From NCBI GenBank assembly GCA_903885795.1, contig CAISJV010000019.1:82763-146762 (forward strand): a stretch of DNA of 64,000 nt, given 5' to 3'. The notes under the pieces were generated by a model. It was not told the origin of the DNA. It made no database searches and saw only the letters and a program-made list of their open reading frames with translations. A program made the position numbers and the translations under genes. Positions within the stretch are counted from its first letter, which is position 1; the number at the start of each line of letters is the position of its first letter. Shown piece by piece: positions 15,128-25,801 of this stretch. This DNA comes from an uncultured delta proteobacterium. Lineage in GTDB: Bacteria; Desulfobacterota; Syntrophia; Syntrophales; UBA8958.

Positions 15128-17376
15128 TATTTTTTGGTCATGGTGAACACGCCATCCCACTCGCCTTCCGGGGGATGCCCCTTCAAGTCCTGGCAGCGCT
15201 GGATGTAAAGATTCGCCGGTGGATCATCGGGATGAACCTCCAGGACGCTTCTAAACGCCTCGATGCCTTCATCCCAGCGGGCCTGTTTGTATTTTTCCAT
15301 ACCTTCGTGAAAGCGTCTGATATACTCCTCATGTTCTGCCGCATCCTTCTTTTCACAGATCAACTCATAGATCTTGACGGGAAGCTTTTTACCCTTGACG
15401 CGCACGGAATCGAGCTCCCGGCAGAACATTTCTTCCTTTACGACCTCATAGGTAAATTCACTAAGCACGATATGGGTTCCATACTCCTTGTTGATCCCCT
15501 CGAGACGGGAGCTCAGGTTGACATGGTCACCCATGACGGTATAATCGAAGCGCATATTCGAACCCATGTTGCCGACTACCATGTCACCGCTGTTGATGCC
15601 GACACCGATATCCACATAGGGTCTTTCCTCCCTGGCCCACCGCTCCTGAAGCACCTTCAGTTCCGCCATCATCTCCAGGGCGGTCCGGCAGCCGCGCAGG
15701 GCGTGGTCCGGCTGATCCAGCGGCGCGCCGAAGACGGCCATGATGGCATCGCCGATATACTTGTCGAGAAGCCCTTCATATTTGAAAACGATATCAGTCA
15801 TAACCGTCAGGTACTCGTTCAGGAGTCTGACGAGTTCCTCGGGGGTCAACTTTTCCGAGATCGTCGTGAAGCCGCGAATGTCCGAAAACATGACCGTTAG
15901 GTTCTTCTTATCTCCACCTAATTTCAACTTAGTGGGGTCTTTCAGGATTTCCGTAATGACAGAAGCCGTCAGATAATACTGAAAGGCCCCACGAATCTTT
16001 TTCTTCTCCCGCTCTTCCGTAAAATACCGATATACCGTTATGACTAAATAAATCGTCATCATGGTCAACACGGGATAGATCATATTGAGCCAGGTATTGT
16101 ATTTGGCGAAAATGACCGTATTAGCGACAACGAAACCGCCGGTGAGGAGCAGGGCAAGGATGATGCCCTGGACCGCCTTGATCCGCGGTACCGCGATCCC
16201 CATGATCATGCCGAACACGACAATATTACAGACATCAATAAAGGTCGTCCATGACGACTGTTCCAGGAAATTCCGGTGCAGAATATTGTCGACTACCGTC
16301 GCATGCAGTTCCACCCCTGGATAAACGGGACTGAAGGGGGTCACCCGGAGATCGTAGATACCGGTGGCAGTGGCGCCGACAACTACGATCTTTCCCCTGA
16401 AAAGATCGGGGGAAAGACGACCGTTCAGGATGTCGGTGATGGAATAGTGGGGAAAGGTCTTGGCCGGTCCCAGGTAATTGATCAGCAATCGTCCGCTTTC
16501 ATCAGTGGGAATCCGTATATCTCCCAACATGATCCCGTCCACGCCGTAATCGGCAAGGTTGAGGACAATCATGGGAAAATCGAGATACTGCATCAGCAGG
16601 GCTATAGGCAGAGGATAAAAATAATTATCCTGAAATTTTATGACCAGCGGAGACCAGCGGATGACGCCGTCCGGATCGGGAAAAGCATTGAAATAGCCGC
16701 TGTTCTCTCCTGCTTCTGCAATCTCCTTGATGCTCGGAACCGGGGCATAGGCCTGGATGATGTTGAATGTTCCCGTCTGGCCTTTCGCACGCACCATGGA
16801 ATACATGGAACCGCCGATCAAGGCGGCACTGGCGTCAATATATTCTTCACTGATAAAACCGACATCCTTTGCCGTCGTATGGAAAAAGTAACCAAGACTC
16901 ACATTTTTTGCTTTTCCGATGGACTTGGCAAGAATAGCGTCGTTATCAGCCGCTTTTGCCTTATCCTCCAAAAGCGCTGTAAGGCGGTCATCCTGAATAC
17001 CTATCTTTTTTGCATCCTTAAAGATTTCAGAGAGGGTCTGAATGCTTGCATTCTGTTCCGGCTCGGCAAAGACAATATCAAACCCCACAGCCTTGGCGCC
17101 GTAGCCCTTCAGGGTGTCGACAAGACGTGCAGTCACCTTCCTTGACCAGGGCCATCTGCCAATTTCGCTGAGGCTTTTTTCATCGACAGTGGCAATGACA
17201 ACTTCCCCGCCCGTCGGCAACTGCCCCCGCGATACCATCCGCAAATCCAGTGATTTTAACTCCATGAAGCGAAGAAAAGGCAGATCCATGAAGAACAGCG
17301 CCACGGCAACGATCACCAGAAAAATGGAAATCTTGATAGGTGAAAGGACCAGCAGTTTTTTCATCAGTTCCTTCAT
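15127..17376 (-). CDS. CHASE2-sensor class III adenylate/guanylate cyclase with TPR-like tail
   Basis: 749 residues from the ATG at 17376, chosen because GGAGGG lies 6 nt upstream (the ATG at 17382 abuts it). Order: N-terminal membrane anchor, extracytoplasmic CHASE2 sensor (about 40-370, with AVGFDIVFAEPE and KIVVVGATATGIYD), three membrane helices (about 375-445), and a class III cyclase domain (about 485-660). Catalytic features: metal Asp in FSDIRGFTT, purine Lys in DKYIGDAIMAVFG, and DYTVMGDHVNLSSRLE. A short helical-repeat tail ends in PPEGEWDGVF. It should convert ATP to cAMP in response to a periplasmic signal. The same tail ends the cyclase at 19058. Confidence 0.92.
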   Translation of the reverse strand: MKELMKKLLVLSPIKISIFLVIVAVALFFMDLPFLRFMELKSLDLRMVSRGQLPTGGEVVIATVDEKSLSEIGRWPWSRKVTARLVDTLKGYGAKAVGFDIVFAEPEQNASIQTLSEIFKDAKKIGIQDDRLTALLEDKAKAADNDAILAKSIGKAKNVSLGYFFHTTAKDVGFISEEYIDASAALIGGSMYSMVRAKGQTGTFNIIQAYAPVPSIKEIAEAGENSGYFNAFPDPDGVIRWSPLVIKFQDNYFYPLPIALLMQYLDFPMIVLNLADYGVDGIMLGDIRIPTDESGRLLINYLGPAKTFPHYSITDILNGRLSPDLFRGKIVVVGATATGIYDLRVTPFSPVYPGVELHATVVDNILHRNFLEQSSWTTFIDVCNIVVFGMIMGIAVPRIKAVQGIILALLLTGGFVVANTVIFAKYNTWLNMIYPVLTMMTIYLVITVYRYFTEEREKKKIRGAFQYYLTASVITEILKDPTKLKLGGDKKNLTVMFSDIRGFTTISEKLTPEELVRLLNEYLTVMTDIVFKYEGLLDKYIGDAIMAVFGAPLDQPDHALRGCRTALEMMAELKVLQERWAREERPYVDIGVGINSGDMVVGNMGSNMRFDYTVMGDHVNLSSRLEGINKEYGTHIVLSEFTYEVVKEEMFCRELDSVRVKGKKLPVKIYELICEKKDAAEHEEYIRRFHEGMEKYKQARWDEGIEAFRSVLEVHPDDPPANLYIQRCQDLKGHPPEGEWDGVFTMTKK

Positions 17377-17504
17377 AGCCATCCCTCCGGAAAGAAGTAT
17401 AATTAAATTTCTCTGATCCTAATGAAAACCATGTGTATTGTCAAGGCAAATGGGCTTATGTCTTGACAAGATACGAATGTTGAGTTAAGGGACCACGTCA
17501 TGAC

Positions 17505-17580
17505 GCCGATGTAGCTCAGCTGGTAGAGCAGCTGATTCGTAATCAGCAGGTCAGCGGTTCAAATCCGCTCATCGGCTCCA
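17505..17580 (+). tRNA. tRNA-Thr (anticodon CGT)
   Basis: A 76-nt cloverleaf with acceptor stem GCCGATG/CATCGGC, D arm GCTCAGCTGGTAGAGC, anticodon stem-loop CTGATTCGTAATCAG, T arm GCGGTTCAAATCCGC and an encoded CCA end. The anticodon CGT reads ACG. Confidence 0.97.
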
Positions 17581-17588
17581 GTAAAATC

Positions 17589-17623
17589 AAGGGGTTAGCC
17601 AACATCAGGTTAACCCCTTTTTC
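17589..17623 (+). terminator. Intrinsic terminator after tRNA-Thr
   Basis: 9-bp stem AAGGGGTTA/TAACCCCTT with a 13-nt loop followed by a run of T, starting 9 nt after the tRNA end. Confidence 0.8.
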
Positions 17624-17794
17624 TTTCGTTGCTACCCTCAGAAAACCTTTGTCGTGACCTCAAATGATCCTTGTCCTAATTATTTATTGCTTATTGAGTT
17701 CCGAACTGGCCTTGACTGTCGGGGTTTCTATCTTGGACAAAATAACGTTCCCCATCTTTACCAGTCTTTGTGCCAAAACAGGAAAGCACTGATT

Positions 17795-18955
17795 TTAGAA
17801 TGTGTAACCGGCCGTCAAATACAAAGAAGTCTGGGTACTCTCAGCTTTTTGAGCCACTGTTCCTAATATGTCACCGTTGCCATAAACTTGGTATTGCTCG
17901 CCATCAACACTAATTTTGGTATAATGAAACCCGCCCTTCAAGAACCATGAAGGGGTAAATTTATAGTCTGCCGACACATCAATCATATATGCGTTTCCAT
18001 TCATGTCGCCCGTCATGATTTTGCCACCATTCTCTCTTAAAAGGTGGTGATCCTCATCTTTGGCTTTAACAATCGGAGACCATGCAAAACTACCAGCCAA
18101 GGCAAATTTGTTATTAATTTGGAAATCTGTACCAATCTTCATGTATGGCATGCTGTAGGTCATCTCGTAGGTGATTCCTACTCGATTATCTCCATACACA
18201 TCATAACCAGACAACCCGGAAGGTGAATATTGGTGGATCAATTTCGCATCAAAATCAAACTTTTGATACTGGTAGCCAAGGCCCGCATAGAGAGACCAAG
18301 ATTGCCGTCTCAAAAACTTCCATTCAAGATCAATATCAATATTCAAGGCGCTAAATTTAGAGATATTTGACTCTGAGTAGACATCAAGCCGGCTTGGATT
18401 AGAATCGGTGACCCAGTCTGAATCTTTCATTTTGCCGCCGGGATCGCCGAGATTCTTCTTGAACACTCCGTTAATCCGCCATGAATCACCTATATTCAAA
18501 CCTGCATCAATCCTGGCCAACCAGACATCTAAAGGCCATTCAAGCTCGCTAAAAGGGAAGTAACCATCGTACTTTGTCCCGTTTGGAGCGGTAATTGGGT
18601 AACCAATCTGATAAGTAGTATTTCCTGACATTCTTTCTGTGCCTATGGCGATACTAAAGATTCCTTTCTTCACCTGACCTTCTGCTGCCTGTTTGAGCTC
18701 CCGTTTTGCATCAACGTCAGTATCTTTTATAAAAGAGACCATGTCATTGAACTTACGGGATATTATTTTGCCATCTTTCGTTTCAATGCGGATATCGTCA
18801 GTGTTCATCTCAATAACTCTTCCGTATATGATGCTTCCATCTTTAAATTGAACACCTTTAATGCTTTCTGTTTGTGCAAAAGAAAAGGTATGAAAAAATA
18901 GAACAGATGTGAGTATTATGACCCAGGCAAAGGCTTTTTTGTGGTACGATCTCAT
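17795..18955 (-). CDS. Omptin-like outer-membrane aspartic protease with N-terminal beta domain
   Basis: 386 residues from the ATG at 18955 (AGGAGGG site 9 nt upstream); classical omptins are about 290-320. A signal peptide ends near SFAQ. The next 55 residues form a small beta-domain (VQFKDGSIIYGRVIEM, DDIRIETKDGK) not found in OmpT. The barrel part then aligns with OmpT by eye: GKMKDSDW retains both aspartates equivalent to Asp83 and Asp85, SMPYMKIG matches a barrel strand, and KAKDEDHHLLRE keeps the Asp210/His212 pair. All four catalytic positions are thus present. It should cleave peptides at the cell surface. The C-terminal Phe is typical of outer-membrane proteins. Confidence 0.75.
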   Translation of the reverse strand: MRSYHKKAFAWVIILTSVLFFHTFSFAQTESIKGVQFKDGSIIYGRVIEMNTDDIRIETKDGKIISRKFNDMVSFIKDTDVDAKRELKQAAEGQVKKGIFSIAIGTERMSGNTTYQIGYPITAPNGTKYDGYFPFSELEWPLDVWLARIDAGLNIGDSWRINGVFKKNLGDPGGKMKDSDWVTDSNPSRLDVYSESNISKFSALNIDIDLEWKFLRRQSWSLYAGLGYQYQKFDFDAKLIHQYSPSGLSGYDVYGDNRVGITYEMTYSMPYMKIGTDFQINNKFALAGSFAWSPIVKAKDEDHHLLRENGGKIMTGDMNGNAYMIDVSADYKFTPSWFLKGGFHYTKISVDGEQYQVYGNGDILGTVAQKAESTQTSLYLTAGYTF

Positions 18956-19057
18956 ATTATGCTGCCCTCCTTTTGCTGAAAAGTGAACCTGCCTTAAAAA
19001 ATGAGCCATCTTATGAGTTCTCACAAGCTAAAATAGGGAACGCTTCCCATTTTATCG

Positions 19058-21319
19058 CTACTTGGAATCCATTATCCAGACGCCATCCCAGTCCTCAGCA
19101 GGGGGAGTTTCTTTCCAGAAGACACAGCGGTCGGTATACATCCGGCAGATTTCATCGGCCGGATTAAGCTCCTTCGCTTTGCCAAAAGACTGAATCGCCC
19201 GATCCCATTGCTGATTCCTGTATTTCTGAAGTCCTTCCTGAAAATAGTTTACCGATTCCATCAGGTTGGGGAAGCTCTCGGCGCTGTGGTAATCAAGAAC
19301 TTCATAGACGCCGACCGTTTCCGTTTTACCCTTGACCACTACCCGGTCAATCTCCCTGATTCGGTAGGTTCCCCGTAGACGCTTGTATGTATTTTCACTG
19401 ATCAGGATACTGGCATGATACTTTTTACATAAGCTTTCCAGTCGCGATGCGAGATTGACGCCGTCCCCGATCAGGGTATAATCCATTCTTTTCGGCGAGC
19501 CGATATTACCCGAAACTATCACATCTGTATTCAGGCCCAGCCCCATCTTCACCGGTCGCTTTCCTTGAGAGACCCGTTCTGTATTCCAGTGATCAAGGGC
19601 GTTGATCATGGCAATAGCTGCACGCATGGCGCGGTCTTCGTCATCATCATGGGCAATCGGAATGCCGAAGGCGGCCATAATCGCATCCCCGATGAATTTG
19701 TCCAGCATCCCGCCCTCGCGCTGGATACATTCTACCATGATTGTAAAATACTCATTGAGCAGGGATACTGTTCCCTGCGCCCCCAGTTCTTCGGTCAGGG
19801 TTGTGAACTGGCGGATATCAGAAAAGAGTATCGTGGCAAGGGCACTTTTCCCGCCCAGGATATCATCTCCTCCTTCCAGGAGCTGATCGGCAAGGCCCGG
19901 GTCCATGTATCTTGCCATGGTTGATTTTACGCGTTTTTCAGAGCTTATATCGTCCATGATGATCATGACGCCCAGTTTTTTTTTGTCTACGCTGGTCAGG
20001 GGAAGAATGGCGATATTAGCTGAAACCTTGTTCTCCCCGAATTCCAGTTCGGCGTCCATAGTCATTTCTGATTTTATCGTTTCATCCACGCGTTGGATCT
20101 TATCCATCAGCCAGACGTTCTTCCCCGAAAAGAAATCCCGAACCGCATGACCAATGATATCCTGAGCCTCAATCTGCATGATCCCGAGCCCTGCAGTATT
20201 ACAGGTGATGATTTTCCCCTCCTCGTCGATGGTCATGACGCCATTGGACATACTCTCGAGCATACTCTCACTGTAATTCTTCATGTTCTGGATGTCATCG
20301 AAGAGTTTGGCGTTCTCGAGGGCGATGGAGACCTGGGCGGTAAAGGCCCGGAGACGGGATTCATCGTCTTTAGTAAAAGGCCCTCCCCGCTTGTTAAGAA
20401 TCTGGGTGACCCCGATGGTCTTCCCGCTCTTGTTCACGACAGGAACACAAAGAATAGACCTGGTGAAGAAACCTGTTTTCCTGTCAAAAGCGGGATTGAA
20501 ACGCAGGTCCGCGTAGGCGTGAGGGATATTGATCGTTTCTCCCGATTGGAAGACGGCCCCGGCAATGCCCATGTGATTGGGCAGGCGGATTGTCATAGCC
20601 CCCAGCCCCTCACCGACCATGGAAAACAATTCCTTCCGTTTTTCGTCATTAAGAAAGAGGGTCGATCGCTCGGAGTTAAGCATCCTGGTCGCCTCCGACA
20701 TGACCTTGTTGAGAAGGCTCCCCAAGTCAATTTCCGCTGTCACATTGGAGACAAGATCGAAAAACTCCATCTCCTTAGCCCGGAACTTCCTCATCTTTTC
20801 GACAATCCCGATGCTCTGCAGGGTTATTGCCGCCTGGGTCGTCATCGATCCTAGAAGGCTCATATCCTCCTTGTTGAATCGCCCCTTTTTCTTATTTAGC
20901 ATCTGGGCGGCCCCGATGATTTCACCTTTCATGGTGCGGATGGGCACACAGAGGATGCTCTTCGTTGTATAACCGGTTTTCTCATCCACAGAACGATTGA
21001 ACCGTTCATCCTTGTAAGCGTCATGGACAATCATGCCCTCCCCGGTGGTGAATACATGACCGGCGATACCAGTATTGTTAATTATCCGGATTTCTCTCTG
21101 GAAGGTCCCTTGGGCAACCCGTGAGTATAACTCCCCTGTTTCTGCATCGTTCAGGAAAATTGTTCCTCTGTCGGCATGGATTTCCCTGGTGGTAATCTCT
21201 ACGAGGACGTTGAGCATCTCATCAAGGGTCTCATAGGTCGCCATGGTTTGGGCAACATTTAGAAGCAGTTCCGCCTGGTGAAGCCTTACATCCTTAGTGA
21301 GAGAACTATCTTTTTTCAT
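19058..21319 (-). CDS. GAF-GAF-PAS class III nucleotide cyclase with TPR-like tail
   Basis: 753 residues, soluble. Two GAF domains (about 20-180 and 195-355) each with an ILCVP motif, a PAS-like domain (about 365-490, SMSNGVMTIDEEGKII), and a class III cyclase (about 505-690) with the metal Asp in FSDIRQFTT, DKFIGDAIMAAFG and DYTLIGDGVNLASRLE. A helical repeat follows, ending in PPAEDWDGVW. The start at 21319 overlaps the end of the coiled-coil gene by 14 bp and has GGAGGG upstream; the longer frame to 21355 overlaps more and lacks support. Likely an adenylate cyclase responding to a bound small molecule, co-expressed with galE and the coiled-coil protein. Confidence 0.9.
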   Translation of the reverse strand: MKKDSSLTKDVRLHQAELLLNVAQTMATYETLDEMLNVLVEITTREIHADRGTIFLNDAETGELYSRVAQGTFQREIRIINNTGIAGHVFTTGEGMIVHDAYKDERFNRSVDEKTGYTTKSILCVPIRTMKGEIIGAAQMLNKKKGRFNKEDMSLLGSMTTQAAITLQSIGIVEKMRKFRAKEMEFFDLVSNVTAEIDLGSLLNKVMSEATRMLNSERSTLFLNDEKRKELFSMVGEGLGAMTIRLPNHMGIAGAVFQSGETINIPHAYADLRFNPAFDRKTGFFTRSILCVPVVNKSGKTIGVTQILNKRGGPFTKDDESRLRAFTAQVSIALENAKLFDDIQNMKNYSESMLESMSNGVMTIDEEGKIITCNTAGLGIMQIEAQDIIGHAVRDFFSGKNVWLMDKIQRVDETIKSEMTMDAELEFGENKVSANIAILPLTSVDKKKLGVMIIMDDISSEKRVKSTMARYMDPGLADQLLEGGDDILGGKSALATILFSDIRQFTTLTEELGAQGTVSLLNEYFTIMVECIQREGGMLDKFIGDAIMAAFGIPIAHDDDEDRAMRAAIAMINALDHWNTERVSQGKRPVKMGLGLNTDVIVSGNIGSPKRMDYTLIGDGVNLASRLESLCKKYHASILISENTYKRLRGTYRIREIDRVVVKGKTETVGVYEVLDYHSAESFPNLMESVNYFQEGLQKYRNQQWDRAIQSFGKAKELNPADEICRMYTDRCVFWKETPPAEDWDGVWIMDSK

Positions 21320-21731
21320 AACCCTCCAGCTTCTGGCGCAAAGTATAAATAGCATCCTGCAATTGTTGCATTTCTTCCCGATCAGCCCTGCGAATGGATG
21401 CTACTTCGTCTTCATATTGAATTTTTCTTCTTTCCATTTCGTACCTCATGGCATCAACCATGCCCCGCAATTGATTCGCCTCATCATGACTATCGGAGAT
21501 AATTTTCTGCTTATCTCTGTCATGCTCGATGGCCATTTTTTCCATTGTGTTACGGAGTGAGTTTACCGTTTCCTTTAGTTGTTTGATATTATCATGGGTA
21601 TCCGCCAAAGCCTTCTGAACAACGTTATCGCGCCCAATCCTTTCCTTCTCGAGCTCTTCCCTGAGGGCGGCGATCGTTTCCTTCAGAAAACGGTTCTCCA
21701 TCTGGGCCTGGTGGAGCTCATTCGATGTCAT
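21306..21731 (-). CDS. Coiled-coil protein of unknown function
   Basis: 141 residues, almost entirely predicted coiled coil: heptads from about residue 5 to 138 rich in Glu, Lys, Gln and Leu, with no signal peptide or membrane segment. Its ATG overlaps the galE stop (ATGA) and its end overlaps the cyclase start, so the three genes are translationally coupled. It may be a scaffold or dimerisation partner for the GAF-PAS cyclase. I do not recognise a family. Confidence 0.7.
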   Translation of the reverse strand: MTSNELHQAQMENRFLKETIAALREELEKERIGRDNVVQKALADTHDNIKQLKETVNSLRNTMEKMAIEHDRDKQKIISDSHDEANQLRGMVDAMRYEMERRKIQYEDEVASIRRADREEMQQLQDAIYTLRQKLEGYEKR

Positions 21732-22762
21732 GAAGTGCCCCCTGCATTCTTCTCAGGGTAGCCGGCGGGGTTGCGAGATTGCCAGTGCCAGCTGTCGGCG
21801 CACATGGCATCGAGTCCCCGGGAGGTTTCCCAGTTCAGGTTGGTTTTGGCAAGGCTCGAATCGGCATAGCAGACGGCGATATCACCAGGCCGGCGGTCAA
21901 CAATGTCGTAAGGGATAGGCCGGCCGGATGCCTTTTCGAAGGCTTTGATCATCTCCAGAACGCTATATCCCCTGCCCGTACCAAGGTTATAGGTAGCTAA
22001 GGCCGTGTGTTGAAGGTTTTCCAGGGCCTTTAAATGGCCCAGTGCAAGATCCACGACATGGATGTAGTCCCGGACACCTGTACCGTCGGGAGTGTCGTAG
22101 TCATTCCCGAAGACGCTGAGCCGGGAAAGCTTGCCGACGGCTACCTGGGAGATGTAGGGCATGAGGTTGTTGGGGACACCGGCGGGGTCTTCACCCATCA
22201 GGCCACTTTCATGAGCCCCCACGGGATTGAAATAGCGCAGGAGGATGATTTCCCAGGCGGGATCGGCAATTCGGAGATCCCGCAGGATATCCTCGATCAT
22301 CAACTTTGTGCGGCCATAGGGGTTGGCAGGGGCCAGGGGAGATTCCTCCCTGATGGGGACCGCGGCGGGATCGCCGTAAACGGTTGCGGAAGAACTGAAG
22401 ACGATCCGTTTGATCCCCCATGCAGCCATCTCCTCGCAGAGGGCAACGGTCGAGCCGAGGTTGTTGTCATAGTAATACAAGGGCCTGGCAACGGATTCCC
22501 CCACCGCCTTGAGGCCGGCAAAATGAATTACGGCGTCGCAGGGATGGGCGGCGAAAATGGCCTTCAGTGCAGTACGGTCCCGACAGTCAGCATGGTAAAA
22601 GATGGGCCGACGGCCGGTAATGGTTTCAATACGGTCGAGGACGCTGATCTTGCTATTGGAGAGATTGTCCGCAATTACGACACCATAGCCCGCCTGAAGA
22701 AGCTCCACGCAGGTATGACTGCCGATATAACCGGCGCCACCGGTGACAAAAATTGTTTTCAT
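21728..22762 (-). CDS. galE: UDP-glucose 4-epimerase
   Basis: 344 residues. The N-terminal [16 protein letters not shown] is the NAD-binding glycine motif of extended short-chain dehydrogenases. The catalytic SSSATVYG and YGRTK supply Ser, Tyr and Lys, and [13 protein letters not shown] is typical of GalE C-termini. It interconverts UDP-glucose and UDP-galactose for surface polysaccharide. The open frame extends far upstream, but the ATG at 22762 is where GalE homology begins; its ribosome site is weak. First gene of a coupled galE / coiled-coil / cyclase unit, divergent from hsp20-lon. Confidence 0.93.
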   Translation of the reverse strand: MKTIFVTGGAGYIGSHTCVELLQAGYGVVIADNLSNSKISVLDRIETITGRRPIFYHADCRDRTALKAIFAAHPCDAVIHFAGLKAVGESVARPLYYYDNNLGSTVALCEEMAAWGIKRIVFSSSATVYGDPAAVPIREESPLAPANPYGRTKLMIEDILRDLRIADPAWEIILLRYFNPVGAHESGLMGEDPAGVPNNLMPYISQVAVGKLSRLSVFGNDYDTPDGTGVRDYIHVVDLALGHLKALENLQHTALATYNLGTGRGYSVLEMIKAFEKASGRPIPYDIVDRRPGDIAVCYADSSLAKTNLNWETSRGLDAMCADSWHWQSRNPAGYPEKNAGGTS

Positions 22763-22900
22763 GATAGATTGCCCCAAATAAATACTGCTCCGCATCCGCG
22801 GGAACAAAACTTTTTGCGAAACCACCGAGGAAGATTCATACGGCAAATATGGAGACAGTGCAATACCTTTTTGCTCGGCAGGCAACCCTCTTGTTGCTTC

Positions 22901-22928
22901 TTGACAAGCCAAGATCATTGTATATGAT
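22901..22928 (+). promoter_or_regulatory. Sigma-70-type promoter for hsp20-lon
   Basis: Consensus -35 TTGACA (22901-22906), 16-bp spacer, -10 TATGAT (22923-22928). Transcription would begin near 22935, about 30 nt before the hsp20 ATG. I saw no CIRCE element. Confidence 0.7.
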
Positions 22929-22963
22929 GGTGATGACAAATATGAAAGGGGATAGGGGTATGT

Positions 22964-23428
22964 ATGGGCTACATCAAAATCAAATTCAGGAACGATAGCG
23001 GCAAGTTCGAGCAGGAAATCCAGGATGTGCTGGATGACATGTTTCATATCGCCAGCCCCACATTTACCCTTTGTGAACATATCTGGCGTCCCCATACGGA
23101 CATCTATGAGACACCTGATCTCATTATCGTCCTCCTTGATCTGGCCGGGGTGGCCAGGGACGACATTCGTCTCGAGGTAAGCCGCAGGAGTATCAAAATC
23201 TCCGGAAAGCGGGATCAGCATTATCTTTCCGGAACGACGCGCTACCATCTCGCGGAAATCCCTTACGGCTACTTTGAAAGGCATCTGGCCTTGCATGCGC
23301 CTGTGGATACAGAAACGGTCCAGGCGATTTATGCAAACGGGCTTCTCGAAGTCCGCTTGGGAAAAATACCCGTGGAGCGGGAAAGGCGCATTCCCGTAAT
23401 GGGGCCAAGAGGAGGAAACAACCCATGA
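22964..23428 (+). CDS. Hsp20/alpha-crystallin small heat-shock protein
   Basis: 154 residues with one alpha-crystallin domain (about 45-140): [18 protein letters not shown] at the start, [10 protein letters not shown], and [13 protein letters not shown] to [10 protein letters not shown] at the end. It is an ATP-independent holdase that binds unfolding proteins. The C-terminal RIPVM resembles the I-x-I/V anchoring motif. The stop overlaps the lon start (ATGA), so chaperone and protease are made together, consistent with protein-quality-control function. Confidence 0.92.
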   Translation: MGYIKIKFRNDSGKFEQEIQDVLDDMFHIASPTFTLCEHIWRPHTDIYETPDLIIVLLDLAGVARDDIRLEVSRRSIKISGKRDQHYLSGTTRYHLAEIPYGYFERHLALHAPVDTETVQAIYANGLLEVRLGKIPVERERRIPVMGPRGGNNP

Positions 23429-25776
23429 CGGATCAACAGACAACGAACGATATGAAGATCATTCACATCCCGGAAATGTTGCCGATTCTTCCCCTTTTCA
23501 ATATGATCGTCTTTCCGAAGATGATGCTGCCACTGGAGGTTTTTGGAGATCAATCCCTGCAACTCGTTGATGAAGCCATGGCGAAGGACCGGATCATCGG
23601 GCTGGTTCTCGCAAGGAAATCGCCGCCCGAGACCACCTATCAAGCCGAGGACTTCTACAGCATCGGGACAAGCGCCGTCATCCTGAAGATGGCCAAGACT
23701 TCAGAGAACAAAGCTCAACTTCTCGTACAGGGCATCGAACGCTTCTACGTCAGAGAAATCGTGACCGGCAAACCATATCTTCAGGCCCGCATTGAATCTA
23801 TTCAGGATCAGGAGAGTAAGGATATCGAAGTCGAGGCCCTCATGGCGAACCTTGTGGGACTCTTCGAACGGATCGTAAAACTGACCCCCTTCCTCCCCCA
23901 GGAATTCGGTTCCATGGCCAAGACCATTACAGATCCGGGCGTACTGGCCGATCTTATCGCCTCCATCATCAATGTCTCAACGGAAGAAAAACAGGCGATC
24001 CTGGAGCTGATCGATGTCAAGCAACGGCTTAGAGAGATAACTCGCCTCGTCAATCATCAGGTGGAAGTCCTCGAACTGGGAGACAAGATCCAGTCTCAGG
24101 TCAAGGACGATATGGATAAGACCCAGCGCGATTATTACCTGCGTCAGCAACTCGGGGCCATCAAAAAGGAACTTGGCGAGGAGGATGAAACAAAGGTGGA
24201 GGTGGATGAGTACCGGGAGAAACTGGCCAAGAAGGATCTCCCCGAGGAAGCAAAAAAGGAGGCGGACCGCGAATTGCAGCGCCTGGAACGTATGCATCCA
24301 TCATCGGCTGAATACACCGTCGCCTCGACTTATCTGGATTGGATTCTCACTCTGCCCTGGCGGGAGGGGACGGAGGATAATCTGGATATCAGGAAGGCCA
24401 GGAAGGTCCTGGAGGAAGATCACTATGGCCTGGAGAAACCAAAGAAGCGGATCATCGAGTACCTTGCCGTCAGGAAACTGAAGTCCGACGCGAAAGGACC
24501 GATCCTCTGTTTTGTCGGCCCTCCCGGTACGGGAAAGACGTCCCTGGGGCAGTCCATTGCCCGGGCCCTGGGAAGGAAGTTCGTCCGCATCGCCCTGGGA
24601 GGCGTCCGGGACGAGGCGGAGATTCGGGGACACCGGCGCACCTACATCGGCGCCCTCCCGGGCCGGATCATCCAGAGCATCCGCCGGGCAGAATCCAACA
24701 ATCCCGTTTTCATGCTTGACGAGATCGACAAGGTGGGCAGCGATTTTCGTGGCGATCCCTCTTCGGCCCTCCTGGAGGTCCTCGATCCGGCCCAGAACTT
24801 CTCGTTTATGGACCATTATCTGGACATCCCCTTTGATCTGTCTCACGTCATGTTCATTACCACGGCGAACATTCTCGACACCATTCCGCCGGCCCTGCGG
24901 GACCGCCTGGAAATCATCGAATTAGTGAGTTACACCGTCGATGAAAAGCTCCACATTGCTGAAAAGTATCTCCTTCCCAGGCAGGTCGTGGAAAACGGCC
25001 TGCAACCGGAACAGATTTCCTTTACCAGGGGGGCCATCCGGCTAATTATCAGCAGCTATACCCGGGAGGCCGGAGTGAGAAACCTGGAACGGGAGATTGC
25101 CGCCGTCTGTCGGGGTGTGGCAAGTCAGGTAGCGGAAGGTGTTATGGAAAAGGCGACGATCCGGCATAAAGACGTTCACCGGTATCTGGGCCCGGAAAGA
25201 GTCACCTCGGAAATAACCGCCCGGACATCGAAGCCGGGCGTCGTCATGGGCCTGGCCTGGACACCGGTGGGGGGAGATATACTGTTCATCGAGGCAACAG
25301 CTATGAAGGGGAAAAAGGGTCTGACCCTGACGGGGCAATTGGGGGATGTAATGAAGGAGTCGGCAACAGCGGCCCTTAGTTTCATCCGGACCAATGCCGA
25401 GGCCTTGGGCATAGCAAAGGATTTCTTTGAAGATGTGGATATTCATATCCATGTTCCTTCCGGGGCCATCCCGAAAGACGGCCCCTCGGCAGGGGTAACG
25501 ATCATGACGGCCCTGACATCGCTGCTGACCAACAAACTGGTGAAAAAGGATCTTGCCATGACGGGAGAAATCACCCTCCGGGGGCTGGTACTCCCGGTTG
25601 GGGGAATCAAGGAAAAAGTTCTCGCAGCCCACCGCGCCGGTGTTAAGACCATCATTCTGCCCAAGTGGAACAAGAAGGACCTCGCCGATATTCCCCCCAA
25701 GATTCGGAAGGATATCGACTTTCATCTCGTCGAAGACATGATGGATGTCCTGAAAATAGCCCTTGAAAAGGGATAA
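23425..25776 (+). CDS. lon: ATP-dependent protease Lon
   Basis: 783 residues, the usual Lon length. LON substrate-binding domain (about 15-210), coiled-coil linker, AAA+ module with Walker [10 protein letters not shown] (near residue 364) and Walker [10 protein letters not shown], and the C-terminal protease domain with catalytic Ser in PKDGPSAG (near 688) and Lys in GGIKEKV (near 730). A cytoplasmic hexamer that degrades misfolded and regulatory proteins. Overlaps hsp20 by 4 bp. The exporter operon starts 25 bp downstream, possibly by read-through. Confidence 0.98.
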   Translation: MTDQQTTNDMKIIHIPEMLPILPLFNMIVFPKMMLPLEVFGDQSLQLVDEAMAKDRIIGLVLARKSPPETTYQAEDFYSIGTSAVILKMAKTSENKAQLLVQGIERFYVREIVTGKPYLQARIESIQDQESKDIEVEALMANLVGLFERIVKLTPFLPQEFGSMAKTITDPGVLADLIASIINVSTEEKQAILELIDVKQRLREITRLVNHQVEVLELGDKIQSQVKDDMDKTQRDYYLRQQLGAIKKELGEEDETKVEVDEYREKLAKKDLPEEAKKEADRELQRLERMHPSSAEYTVASTYLDWILTLPWREGTEDNLDIRKARKVLEEDHYGLEKPKKRIIEYLAVRKLKSDAKGPILCFVGPPGTGKTSLGQSIARALGRKFVRIALGGVRDEAEIRGHRRTYIGALPGRIIQSIRRAESNNPVFMLDEIDKVGSDFRGDPSSALLEVLDPAQNFSFMDHYLDIPFDLSHVMFITTANILDTIPPALRDRLEIIELVSYTVDEKLHIAEKYLLPRQVVENGLQPEQISFTRGAIRLIISSYTREAGVRNLEREIAAVCRGVASQVAEGVMEKATIRHKDVHRYLGPERVTSEITARTSKPGVVMGLAWTPVGGDILFIEATAMKGKKGLTLTGQLGDVMKESATAALSFIRTNAEALGIAKDFFEDVDIHIHVPSGAIPKDGPSAGVTIMTALTSLLTNKLVKKDLAMTGEITLRGLVLPVGGIKEKVLAAHRAGVKTIILPKWNKKDLADIPPKIRKDIDFHLVEDMMDVLKIALEKG

Positions 25777-25801
25777 ATGAAACAAAGAGAGGTGTCGCAA
25801 G

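Noticed and set aside
16276..17145. 289-codon plus-strand frame
   Set aside because: Antisense to the CHASE2 cyclase, no recognisable motif.
22763..23443. N-terminal extension of the galE open frame
   Set aside because: Overlaps hsp20 and its promoter on the other strand; GalE homology begins at 22762.
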